Below are positions 7,195 through 14,101 of a stretch of DNA of 14,171 nucleotides, piece after piece; within the stretch, counting starts at the first letter, position 1; every line of letters begins with the position of its first letter. This stretch comes from JBHIFB01 sp046760905. GTDB lineage: Bacteria; Gemmatimonadota; CAZMKB01. The notes under the pieces were generated by a model, which saw nothing but the letters and a program-made list of their open reading frames with translations, was not told the DNA's origin and ran no database searches. The stretch lies in the NCBI GenBank assembly GCA_046760905.1, contig JBHIFB010000080.1, positions 1 through 14,171 on the forward strand, read 5' to 3'. The translations under genes were made by a program, and so were the position numbers.

Positions 7195-7865
7195 AGCCTC
7201 ACAGAAACCTCGACCTCAATTTCATCATCCATTCTCACCTTCTCCTCGAACCTGTAAAGATGAGCATCGATGTAAGCATCCAGGACGCTCACCAGCGTGG
7301 TCAGTATCGTGAAGCTGAGGAAGCTATCCGCTCTGTCCTGATGTCCGAGGCTGCTTGTTAGTGAGGTGCTGTCCTGGGTCGTCTCGAATCTATCGAAATC
7401 CCTGTCGGCGGCCCTCTCCTCAAATCTCCATAGGATGAAAAGGCTCACCTGCGCAGATGCGAGTAAAGTTCCCTTCAGCCAGTTCTCTGTGTAGAACTGG
7501 CCCCAGCCTGGTACCAGCAGGGATCTGATAGCAGCACCCGGCGGAGATTTCTCTTTTGCCTGTGGCTCATCCTCCGGCGGCTTAACTCCTGTCTCGCTTG
7601 AATCCTCTTTGCCCGCCTCTCTGTCGATGACCTTCAGGCTATCCTCCTCTGAACTCTCAGAAGAAGCACTCGACTCCGCGAGAGGGCTCATGGTGAGGTA
7701 GGAGCCGGCGTTAAAGGCAGGCTTAATTATTATGCCTCTTTTCACCTTATCGAAATATGCCGGAGATAACCTCGAGAGCCCTTCTTTTTCTATTGCCCGG
7801 AGAGAATCGGCTTGAGCCGCTGTCACCGATATGAGGGCGATGGTTATTGGAATCAAACGTCCCAT
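7188..7865 (-). CDS. DUF5683-like membrane-associated envelope protein
   Basis: The reading frame is open from 7946, but I choose ATG at 7865. It has GGGGA about seven bases upstream and starts directly with a signal peptide (MGRLIPITIALISVTAAQA), and the more upstream start falls within a good promoter. The 225-residue product has a Ser/Glu-rich low-complexity linker at about 65-110. Then come AIRSLLVPGWGQFYTENWLKG and two hydrophobic helices separated by a polar stretch rich in Asp and aromatic residues. The S.L.PGWGQFY...W.KG pattern is the hallmark of DUF5683 proteins, whose function is not established. Its tail layout resembles that of the PEGA protein at 43-882. It is a single gene, convergent with lpxH, which it overlaps by seven bases. 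Confidence 0.75.
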   Translation of the reverse strand: MGRLIPITIALISVTAAQADSLRAIEKEGLSRLSPAYFDKVKRGIIIKPAFNAGSYLTMSPLAESSASSESSEEDSLKVIDREAGKEDSSETGVKPPEDEPQAKEKSPPGAAIRSLLVPGWGQFYTENWLKGTLLASAQVSLFILWRFEERAADRDFDRFETTQDSTSLTSSLGHQDRADSFLSFTILTTLVSVLDAYIDAHLYRFEEKVRMDDEIEVEVSVRLY

Positions 7866-7936
7866 AGGAGTTCCCCGCCAATGAGAAATCGGCCCAGAGC
7901 TTCCCGTCAGAGGTTGGCCCGCTCGGATATGCCAGG

Positions 7937-7965
7937 AAAATACCATATTCGAAACTATTTTTCAA
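7937..7965 (-). promoter_or_regulatory. sigma70-type promoter for the DUF5683-like gene
   Basis: On the minus strand TTGAAA (7965-7960) and TATTTT (7942-7937) are separated by 17 bases. They lie about 70 bases before the chosen ATG at 7865 and overlap the alternative start at 7946, which argues against that start. Confidence 0.5.
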
Positions 7966-7985
7966 CAGCGAAAGGTCCGTGTCTC

Positions 7986-8014
7986 TTGCAGGCATCTCTC
8001 TTTTACGATAGATT
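7986..8014 (+). promoter_or_regulatory. possible promoter for suhB
   Basis: TTGCAG at 7986-7991 and TAGATT at 8009-8014 are separated by 17 bases. They point toward the inositol monophosphatase gene with an untranslated leader of about 75 bases. The match is moderate. It is divergent from the promoter at 7937-7965. Confidence 0.35.
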
Positions 8015-8096
8015 GTGTGATGGTGGCGAGGCAGTCGCTAAACTGCGAGCCACAAGCAGCTGATGCCTTATTCACAGTTAAGGTCTCCAGAGAGCC

Positions 8097-8870
8097 ATGG
8101 ATGATCTCGTCAAATTCGCCATAGATACGGCCAAAAGAGCAGGGGCGCTTCTGAGAGAAAGAGTCGGCTCATCCCTGCGAATAGAGCACAAGGGGGTGAT
8201 CGATCTGGTCACCGATGCAGACAGGGAGGCGGAGGAACTCATAGTCCGCGCAATAGAGGCTGAGTTTCCCGGGCACATGATCGTGGCGGAGGAGAGACCT
8301 GGCAGTGGCGGAAGCCATCTCCACAAATGGTACGTGGACCCGCTCGATGGAACTACGAACTTCTCTCACGGGTACCCGATGTTTGCCGTGTCCATCGCGC
8401 ACGAGATAAAGAACAAGCTGGTGCTCGGTGTTGTCTATGACCCGATGAGGGATGAACTCTTTCACGCCGAGAGGGGGAAAGGGGCGCAGTTAAACGGAAA
8501 CCGGGTGAGTGTTTCTCAGGTGGATGACATAGACAAGAGCCTTCTTTCGACCGGCTTCCCATATGACCTCCGAACCAAGCCGGAGGTACCTGTCAGAGAG
8601 TTTAACAAGTTCCTGCTCATCGCCCAGGCCCTGAGGAGGGATGGGTCGGCAGCGCTTGACATGTGTTACCTCGCTTGCGGCAGGACGGATGGCTTCTGGG
8701 AGAGAAACCTCGGGCCGTGGGACACAGCCGCCGGTCAGGTGATCGTGGAGGAGGCAGGCGGTATAGTAACGGACTTCGAGGGAAAGCCACACAGGCCTGG
8801 ATCAAAAACGATCCTTGCATCGAACGGCCTCATACATCTGGATATGATGGAAGTGCTCGCCAGCATGTGA
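8097..8870 (+). CDS. suhB: inositol-1-monophosphatase family phosphatase (SuhB type)
   Basis: This is a full-length 257-residue member of the Mg-dependent, Li-sensitive phosphatase family. Visible motifs are VTDADREAEE at 38-47, the metal-binding Glu65-Glu66 in MIVAEERP, WYVDPLDGTTNFSHGYP at 78-94 (Asp81, Asp84 and the DGT nucleotide-like loop), and RDGSAALDMCYLACG followed by PWDTAAGQVIVEEAGG at 207-222 with metal ligand Asp209. The family hydrolyses myo-inositol 1-phosphate and related sugar phosphates; SuhB also takes part in ribosomal RNA antitermination in enterobacteria. Which of these roles applies cannot be told from sequence. The Shine-Dalgarno is poor (AAGG too far upstream). The gene is isolated and convergent with the dehydrogenase, whose end lies 25 bases away. 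Confidence 0.9.
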   Translation: MDDLVKFAIDTAKRAGALLRERVGSSLRIEHKGVIDLVTDADREAEELIVRAIEAEFPGHMIVAEERPGSGGSHLHKWYVDPLDGTTNFSHGYPMFAVSIAHEIKNKLVLGVVYDPMRDELFHAERGKGAQLNGNRVSVSQVDDIDKSLLSTGFPYDLRTKPEVPVREFNKFLLIAQALRRDGSAALDMCYLACGRTDGFWERNLGPWDTAAGQVIVEEAGGIVTDFEGKPHRPGSKTILASNGLIHLDMMEVLASM

Positions 8871-8895
8871 TTATTCACACTCCGGAGGCAGGCGA

Positions 8896-9624
8896 TCAGA
8901 TATACGGCCTGTATGCCATGGGCTTAAGAACTATCTCCTCCTCCACAACCCTCTCGGGGTGAGAAAGAAGCCGCACCACGACAGAGGCGACATCCTCGGG
9001 CTTCAGCATCTTCTCCCTCGGGATTTGCTTGGGCACGTTGTTCATGAACGGGGTATCGACACTGCTCGGGCATACCGTGAATACCCTGATCCCCCTCGGC
9101 ATGAGTTCCTCGCGAAGGCTCCGGGATAGTCCTATGAGAGCTGCCTTCGAAGCCCCATAAGCCGAGCAGTAAGGATAGCCATACACACCGGCTATCGAAG
9201 AGATATTGACGACGGCACCACTTCCCCTCTCTATCATACCGGGTAGGAATCTTCTGATGATTGTAAACGGGGCTATAAGGTTGACCTGGAGGAGATCGAT
9301 CAAATCCGCCGGATCGAGCTCGGTCACCTGAGCGAACTTCCCGACACCGGCGGCATTCACGAGAAAGTCAAACACGCCAAAAGCATCGACTGCTCGTTCA
9401 CAAAGCTCTTCTATCTCCCCGAGCTCTCTCAGGTCGCAGACATGAGTCGATACCGACGACGACACCTCTCTGATTTCCTCAGAGAGCTTCGAAAGCTCCC
9501 CCTTCCTCCTGGAGGTGAGGAAAAGGCGAGCATCGCATAGAGCTAGCTGCTTCGCTATTTCTCTACCTATTGCTCCGGCGGCACCGGTGATGAGGCAGGA
9601 TTTCCCGGAAAGGTTCCCTGACAT
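8896..9624 (-). CDS. short-chain dehydrogenase/reductase (classical SDR)
   Basis: This 242-residue Rossmann-fold oxidoreductase has the cofactor motif TGAAGAIG at 13-20, SRRKGEL at 38-44 (Arg residues there suggest NADPH preference), NAAG at 90-93, Asn115, the active-site serine in NISSIAG (Ser142/143), and Tyr156-x3-Lys160 in AYGASK. The catalytic tetrad is complete, so the enzyme should be active. It resembles 3-oxoacyl-ACP reductases (FabG-like) and YqjQ/DltE-like SDRs, but the substrate cannot be assigned. AGGAGA lies five bases before the ATG. It follows queH after a possible weak terminator, so it may be read partly from the upstream operon and partly alone. Confidence 0.85.
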   Translation of the reverse strand: MSGNLSGKSCLITGAAGAIGREIAKQLALCDARLFLTSRRKGELSKLSEEIREVSSSVSTHVCDLRELGEIEELCERAVDAFGVFDFLVNAAGVGKFAQVTELDPADLIDLLQVNLIAPFTIIRRFLPGMIERGSGAVVNISSIAGVYGYPYCSAYGASKAALIGLSRSLREELMPRGIRVFTVCPSSVDTPFMNNVPKQIPREKMLKPEDVASVVVRLLSHPERVVEEEIVLKPMAYRPYI

Positions 9625-9666
9625 CGAATCTCCTCTGACTGTTTCATGCAGAAATCAGGTCCAGGA

Positions 9667-9696
9667 TAAAAAACTGAAAATGCAGCTCCCTCTGCA
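9667..9696 (-). terminator. weak intrinsic terminator after queH
   Basis: On the minus strand, just past the queH stop, a 5-bp stem TGCAG/CTGCA with a 6-base loop (9696-9681) is followed by TTTTCAGTTTTTT. The stem is short and the U-tract interrupted, so termination may be partial, leaving some read-through into the dehydrogenase gene. Confidence 0.4.
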
Positions 9697-9699
9697 ATC

Positions 9700-10257
9700 T
9701 CACCCCCCAGGCCGGCTGTATATGCAGCCGCAGTAGCTCTGACGATAGAGCCCCTCTTTTTGACTGATCTCGACGCTTCTTTTGTAGCCGTCTTTCTTTT
9801 TAAAATCCGCTGTTAGAAAGGGAATCCCGACACGGTCAGCGATCTCATTACCAAGGGCATTGATCCTCTTTGCATCCTTGTGCGGGCTTATCGAGAGCAC
9901 CGTGGCGAAGATGTCGAAGCCGAGAGTGCGAGCAGATTTTGCAGTTTTCTCAAGCCTCATCCGGTAGCATATGGTGCACCGCTCTCCCCTCTCCGGATCC
10001 TGTTCATGCCCGGCGACTAGCTCGAGCCATTTCTCCTGTTCGTACTCCTCGTCTATAAGAGGTATGCCCCTTCTCCCGTAGAACTCTCGCGCCTCATCGA
10101 GCCTCATCCGGAACTCATCCTCCGGATGGATGTTCGGGTTGTAGAAGTATCCTGTGATTTCGTACTGTCCGGCCAGATGCTCGAGCACAGCAGTCGAGCA
10201 CGGGGCGCAGCAGGTGTGAAGAAGTAATCTCTTCATAATCTGATTTCCACTACTCAT
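9700..10257 (-). CDS. queH: epoxyqueuosine reductase QueH
   Basis: This protein of the former DUF208 family reduces epoxyqueuosine to queuosine in tRNA, replacing QueG non-orthologously. The cysteine pattern is complete: LLLHTCCAPC near the N-terminus, RCTICYRMRL in the middle and QSYCGCIYS at the end, which supply the [4Fe-4S] and mononuclear metal sites described for QueH. YFYNPNIHP and SISPHKD are also typical. ATG at 10257 has GGGAGG six bases upstream and overlaps the helicase stop by eight bases, so I chose it. ATG at 10236 gives MKRLLLHTCC, closer to most family members, but has little Shine-Dalgarno. A frame extension to 10284 is also open and less likely. No queA, tgt or queC-F genes are in the window. 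Confidence 0.93.
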   Translation of the reverse strand: MSSGNQIMKRLLLHTCCAPCSTAVLEHLAGQYEITGYFYNPNIHPEDEFRMRLDEAREFYGRRGIPLIDEEYEQEKWLELVAGHEQDPERGERCTICYRMRLEKTAKSARTLGFDIFATVLSISPHKDAKRINALGNEIADRVGIPFLTADFKKKDGYKRSVEISQKEGLYRQSYCGCIYSRPGG

Positions 10258-12235
10258 ACCCGACCTCCCAGACCTCGTAGACAACCTCCGGGAGCTCCTG
10301 GATGAACCTGGAGGGTTTCTGGATCAGGTGTTCCTGCCCGCGGCCTGAGGTGATAAGAGGATAGCACACGTAGAGCTCATCCTTCGTCCTGGTGACAGCG
10401 ACATAGAAGAGCCTCCTCTCCTCCTCTAGACCCCCTTCCTCCCTCAGGGACCGCGATGACGGGAAGGCCGAATCCGCAGCCCAGATGATGAACACCACCC
10501 TCCACTCGAGCCCCTTCGCCTGGTGCACTGTGCTCAGGATGAGCCGCTCGTCCTCGTAGCCGCCGTAGGCGACATCCTCCCCGGAGACAGAACTCAAGAG
10601 AGAGAGCTCGGAGAGGAATTTCTCGGTGGAGTCGAACATGTTAGAGAAGTTAGAAAGCTGATTGATATCCTCGAGCCTCGACTCATAGTTCATAAAGTTA
10701 TTTATGAGATAATCGCTGTATCCTGCGCTCATCACAATACTTATGAGGTTTGATGGTTTCCCGCCATCGAACTCCTCCCTCAGCTTTCTCATAAGATTTG
10801 TAAACTGGCGCCAGCTGTCTTTCGAGCGTGTTGGAACAAGAGAGATGAACCTCTCATCTGCGAGCGAAAGAAAGTCACGACCGTCTGCCCCCAGCTCCTG
10901 CCAGAGCCGTTCGATCGTCTTTGCGCCGATTCCCGGCACGAGGTTCCAGATCCTGCGCCAGGCCAATTCATCGCTGGGATTTACGAGAACCCGGAGGTAG
11001 CTTGTTACATCTTTTATGTGTCTCTGTTCGAAGAATCTGAGGCCGGAGCGTGGATAGAAAGGTATCCCACGTCTGGTGAGCTCCATCTGCAGTTCCATGG
11101 ACTGATAGTGCGACCGGTAGAGTACCGCCATGTCATCGAGCGGTATGCCTTCGTCCCTTAACTCGAGGACCCGCTGGCTCACGAACTCAGCCTGCTGGAG
11201 CTCGTCCTCAAGCGGCACGATGGTCGGTTTGCGTCCAGGCCCCCTTATTGAGAACAGGTTCTTGTGAAACTGTCTCTGGTTGTTGAGAATGCTCTCATTG
11301 GCTAACTCGAGCAAATTCTGCGTGCTGCGGTAATTGGTCTCGAGCTTGAATATGGTGGCATCGGGATATCGCTCGGGGAACTGGATTATGTTCTCGAAGT
11401 CGGCGCCACGGAAGGAGTATATGCTCTGCGAGTCATCGCCCACCACCGTTAGGTTTCGGTGTACGGAGGCGAGCAGGTCAACGATCTCGCCCTGTATTTT
11501 GTTTATGTCCTGATACTCATCGACGAGGACGTGCAGGAACCTGTCGCTGTATTCTTCCCTCACCTTGTCGTGGTCACGCATCAGGTTTCTCCAGTTCTGG
11601 AGCAGGTCATCGAAGTCCATGGCACACATTTTCATCTTCCTGGCCTCAAATCTCTCCCGGACCTCTTTGATTTGATCAAGGAGGGTGTGAAAGAAAGGTG
11701 CTCTTTCAAGAACAACCTGCTCGAGCGGCTTTTCCGTGTTCCGCTCGAGACTGAAGAGATCCCCCAGGACGTTGCTTTTCGGGAACCTCACGGTCCTGTC
11801 ATCACCAATCACCTCGGTGATCGAGGACTGAAGAAGGACCCTCACATCCTCCCTGTCTAGTATGCTGAAGTTTGGCTTGTATCCGACCAGGTGCGCATGC
11901 TTCCTCAGTACAACATTTGCCACGTGATGAAAGGTTCCGCCGAGGATACTGCGGACGTTCTCACCGAGGAGGAGCTCGACCCGGTGCAGCATCTCCCTTG
12001 CGGCTTTGTTGGTGAACGTAACAAGGAGGATCCGCTCGGGAGGCACTCCTGTCTCGACCAGCCTGGCCACGCGGTAGGTTAGGGTTCGCGTCTTCCCGCT
12101 TCCCGCCCCGGCTATTATTAGAAGCGGCCCACCCGGTGCGAGAACGGCCCGAAGCTGTTCATCGTTGAGATCCTTCTCATAGTTCACCCTGAAAGGGCCC
12201 CTGCGCTCTCCAGGTTTTATAACATACTTGGTCAT
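10250..12235 (-). CDS. UvrD/PcrA/Rep-family SF1A DNA helicase
   Basis: This 661-residue 3'-5' DNA helicase shows all motifs in order: Q motif LNDEQLRAV at 23-31, Walker A GAGSGKT at 43-49, motif Ia TFTNKAAREM at 73-82, Walker B VDEYQD at 238-243, motif III GDDSQSIYSFRGA at 266-278, motif IV NYRST at 301-305, motif V HQAKGLEW at 571-578, and motif VI ERRLFYVAVTRTKDEL at 606-621. The protein ends about 40 residues after motif VI, so it lacks the C-terminal Tudor-like RNA-polymerase-binding tail of PcrA/UvrD and is somewhat shorter than those enzymes. The role is DNA repair or replication-fork maintenance. A GGAGG lies seven bases before the ATG, and the stop is inside queH. It could be the main UvrD/PcrA homologue or a paralogue; a gene symbol is therefore withheld. 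Confidence 0.93.
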   Translation of the reverse strand: MTKYVIKPGERRGPFRVNYEKDLNDEQLRAVLAPGGPLLIIAGAGSGKTRTLTYRVARLVETGVPPERILLVTFTNKAAREMLHRVELLLGENVRSILGGTFHHVANVVLRKHAHLVGYKPNFSILDREDVRVLLQSSITEVIGDDRTVRFPKSNVLGDLFSLERNTEKPLEQVVLERAPFFHTLLDQIKEVRERFEARKMKMCAMDFDDLLQNWRNLMRDHDKVREEYSDRFLHVLVDEYQDINKIQGEIVDLLASVHRNLTVVGDDSQSIYSFRGADFENIIQFPERYPDATIFKLETNYRSTQNLLELANESILNNQRQFHKNLFSIRGPGRKPTIVPLEDELQQAEFVSQRVLELRDEGIPLDDMAVLYRSHYQSMELQMELTRRGIPFYPRSGLRFFEQRHIKDVTSYLRVLVNPSDELAWRRIWNLVPGIGAKTIERLWQELGADGRDFLSLADERFISLVPTRSKDSWRQFTNLMRKLREEFDGGKPSNLISIVMSAGYSDYLINNFMNYESRLEDINQLSNFSNMFDSTEKFLSELSLLSSVSGEDVAYGGYEDERLILSTVHQAKGLEWRVVFIIWAADSAFPSSRSLREEGGLEEERRLFYVAVTRTKDELYVCYPLITSGRGQEHLIQKPSRFIQELPEVVYEVWEVGYE

Positions 12236-12260
12236 TTCAAGCCTCCCCCTGACTGTTTCT

Positions 12261-12306
12261 CAAATTTCGATTCCACTCCTCCTCCATTGAGGAGAAATTT
12301 GAATCG
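12261..12306. repeat. inverted repeats in the helicase leader
   Basis: CTCCTC (12279-12284) and GAGGAG (12289-12294) form a 6-bp hairpin with a 4-base loop. Around it, CAAATTTC (12261-12268) can pair with GAAATTTG (12294-12301), and alternatively CGATTC (12268-12273) with GAATCG (12301-12306). The last two pairings exclude each other. A separate TCCAGGA/TCCTGGA pair lies at 12311-12317 and 12335-12341. This is the only structure I see in the 151 bases between the cation transporter and the helicase; no clear terminator is present. Confidence 0.45.
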
Positions 12307-12386
12307 TACTTCCAGGAGGGGGAAAGGGAACGATTCCTGGACTTAAAAACACCACATCCCCAACTCATGAATTCACCGAGACTGAT

Positions 12387-13247
12387 TCATCTGTGCGGTT
12401 CAAGGTGTATCATCACATCACTCAGGCCATGGAACTCTTCTCTGATCCTCCTCTCGACCTCTTTGACGACATCGTATCCTTCCCTCATCTCCATCGCACC
12501 GTCGACCTCGAGGTGGAGGTCGATATGAATATCATTCACGGTACCCCTGGTTCTCACCCTGTGGCAGCCCTTCACACCCTCGGTGGCGAGCACGACCCTC
12601 CTCACCTTCCCAGAGTCTATGATGGCCGAGTCCGTGAGAACGCTGAAGCTCTCCCTCACTATGTGGTAGCCGACAGAGATGATGAGCACCACGATGAAGA
12701 TAGCGCACACGGGGTCAAGAATCGGGAAGCCAGATCGGATTGCCACCAGGGCTATGAGCACCGAGAGAGAGGCCCAGATGTCGCTCCTCGTATGAGCAGC
12801 ATCCGCGAGGAGAATCTGTGAGCCAAGCTTTCTCCCGACATTTTCCTGGTATCTGCATACCAGATAGTTGATCGCAATAGTTGCGAGAATAATAACGAAT
12901 GAGGTAACATTCGCGAGCGGGACCTCATGGGAGAAAAACCTGTGATATGCTTCGCTCGAAACCTTGTATGCGGTGAAGAAAAGGAGCATGGATATACCCA
13001 TGGTCGTCAAGTACTCGAATTTGCCATGCCCGTAGGGGTGATCAGAATCTGGTGGCTTCCGGGCGATACTCACCCCGATCAGACCGACCAGACTCGATGC
13101 TCCATCCAAAAACGAGTGGTATCCATCAGCCTTCATGCTCACGAGCGCCGCATAGTACCCGTAGCCCAGCTTCACGAATGCTATCGCTATCTGTGAAACG
13201 AGGGCTATGATCAACGCCTGATTTTCACTCGCTGTTTTGTTCTTCAT
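12387..13247 (-). CDS. cation diffusion facilitator (CDF) metal transporter
   Basis: This six-helix proton-driven divalent metal exporter belongs to the ZitB/FieF/MntE-type CDF family. From the ATG start the metal-site motifs are Asp41-xx-His44-xxx-Asp48 in ADGYHSFLDG and Asp149-xx-His152-xxx-Asp156 in DAAHTRSDIW. HPYGHGKFE at 70-78, in the short loop after the second helix, is the family hallmark. The last 85 residues form the usual cytoplasmic ferredoxin-like domain (GVKGCHRVRTR...DIHIDLHLEV). The DxxH/DxxD-like pair does not by itself distinguish Zn, Fe, Mn or Cd. Starts: ATG at 13247, or TTG at 13253 that overlaps the upstream stop as TTGA. Neither has a good Shine-Dalgarno (GGAGGG is too far upstream), so translation is probably coupled to the YIP1-family gene. 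Confidence 0.92.
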   Translation of the reverse strand: MKNKTASENQALIIALVSQIAIAFVKLGYGYYAALVSMKADGYHSFLDGASSLVGLIGVSIARKPPDSDHPYGHGKFEYLTTMGISMLLFFTAYKVSSEAYHRFFSHEVPLANVTSFVIILATIAINYLVCRYQENVGRKLGSQILLADAAHTRSDIWASLSVLIALVAIRSGFPILDPVCAIFIVVLIISVGYHIVRESFSVLTDSAIIDSGKVRRVVLATEGVKGCHRVRTRGTVNDIHIDLHLEVDGAMEMREGYDVVKEVERRIREEFHGLSDVMIHLEPHR

Positions 13248-13249
13248 GA

Positions 13250-13816
13250 TCAAAAAATCAGTCCAACCCTCCAGAAGCCAAATAGGAGTAAGAGGACGAG
13301 GCTTGCGACCGCACTTAACACCACGCTTGCAACCGAGGAAGCTCTGTCAATGTAATGAACCTGTTCCGTACCGAGCACAAGCAGGTAGAGCCCGTATAAG
13401 AAGGCGAGTATATCTAAGATCGAGACCCACATGATCAGGAAGACGGCACCGGAGTAAGCCGTGATCCTGAAGGTCGCTTCGTAGGATCCCTTCCCGCCAA
13501 ATAGACGATTGGACATGAGATACAGGATAACGGAGGTCATGTATATGCTTATGGTGCCCAGCACTGGTACCCTTAGAAGCGGCCAGATGCTCGCCCTGAG
13601 TACAGTCGAGAGAAAGCCGCAGATCACAAGGCATGCCAGGAGAAAAAGAGTCGGGTTTAGAAAGCCACCCTCTGTGAGCATGCCTCTGAAGAATGCAGCC
13701 GGCTTCGTGACAAGAGCTACCACAATATCTTTGAACGTCTGGACGGCATTCTGCGGATCGAATTCGCTGCAGGTGATCCCGGCCCGTGCCAGATCGTCCT
13801 CATCGGTCCAGGGCAT
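13250..13816 (-). CDS. YIP1-family multi-helix inner-membrane protein
   Basis: This 188-residue integral membrane protein has about five hydrophobic helices. The conserved YIP1 block is present: FGGKGSYEATFRITAYSGA, then VSILDILAFLYGLYLLVLG, then TEQVHYIDRASSVASVVL, the region of the family with aromatic and small residues at helix ends. The N-terminus is cytoplasmic and polar (MPWTDEDDLARAG), followed by VTKPAAFFRGM, also typical. The frame is open up to 13891, but ATG at 13816 has a strong AGGAGGA five bases upstream, and the further starts fall within the promoter spacer. Bacterial YIP1 proteins have no settled function. Coupling to the CDF gene suggests co-expression, not necessarily a shared job. 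Confidence 0.82.
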   Translation of the reverse strand: MPWTDEDDLARAGITCSEFDPQNAVQTFKDIVVALVTKPAAFFRGMLTEGGFLNPTLFLLACLVICGFLSTVLRASIWPLLRVPVLGTISIYMTSVILYLMSNRLFGGKGSYEATFRITAYSGAVFLIMWVSILDILAFLYGLYLLVLGTEQVHYIDRASSVASVVLSAVASLVLLLLFGFWRVGLIF

Positions 13817-13873
13817 GGGCTCCTCCTCTCGTTTTCGCATGTGTGATATAAATCGTGTATCGGCTTTGACTGC

Positions 13874-13902
13874 TATACAATCCATACTCACAGAAATTTC
13901 AA
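13874..13902 (-). promoter_or_regulatory. sigma70-type promoter for the YIP1-CDF operon
   Basis: On the minus strand TTGAAA (13902-13897) and TGTATA (13879-13874) are separated by 17 bases. They sit about 60 bases before the chosen ATG at 13816, in a strongly AT-rich stretch (about 13850-13980) unlike the rest of the window. Other AT-rich hexamers farther upstream could also serve. Confidence 0.45.
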
Positions 13903-13991
13903 ATTATTAATATACTCATTTTATTTCATAATGGAATATCATATTTCAATAAAGGAAACTCACATGATTTTGGTTTTGAAGGGATAAGGGG

Positions 13992-14061
13992 AGTGTTCCT
14001 TTTGTTTCGACATGCGGATTGACCGGATTCAGGGCCCCGAGTCCTTTCACTCGGGCGTTTC
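13992..14061. repeat. 70-base direct repeat, copy 1, with hairpin
   Basis: The first of two 70-base copies, 66 of 70 bases identical, 110 bases apart start to start. Differences fall at 14006, 14010, 14027 and 14036. It contains a 7-bp perfect hairpin, CCCGAGT (14036-14042), loop CCTTTC, ACTCGGG (14049-14055). No gene fits: frames across it are short and low in coding character. The stretch from 13817 to 14171 has no gene, only the promoter zone and these repeats. Confidence 0.85.
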
Positions 14062-14101
14062 GCATTTACCCACATGTGGCTCGCAGGCGGGTTATCAGGG
14101 C

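Noticed and set aside
7747..7995. Minus-strand 82-codon frame overlapping the start of the DUF5683-like gene
   Set aside because: Its first part reads plausibly (e.g. GIFLAYPSGPTSDGKLW), but it has no Shine-Dalgarno, contains the promoter at 7937-7965 and runs out of phase into the signal peptide coding of the real gene.
10250..12235. Defence helicase such as GajB of the Gabija system
   Set aside because: The protein has the length and motif order of housekeeping UvrD/PcrA and its neighbours are queH and an SDR, with no OLD-family nuclease nearby.
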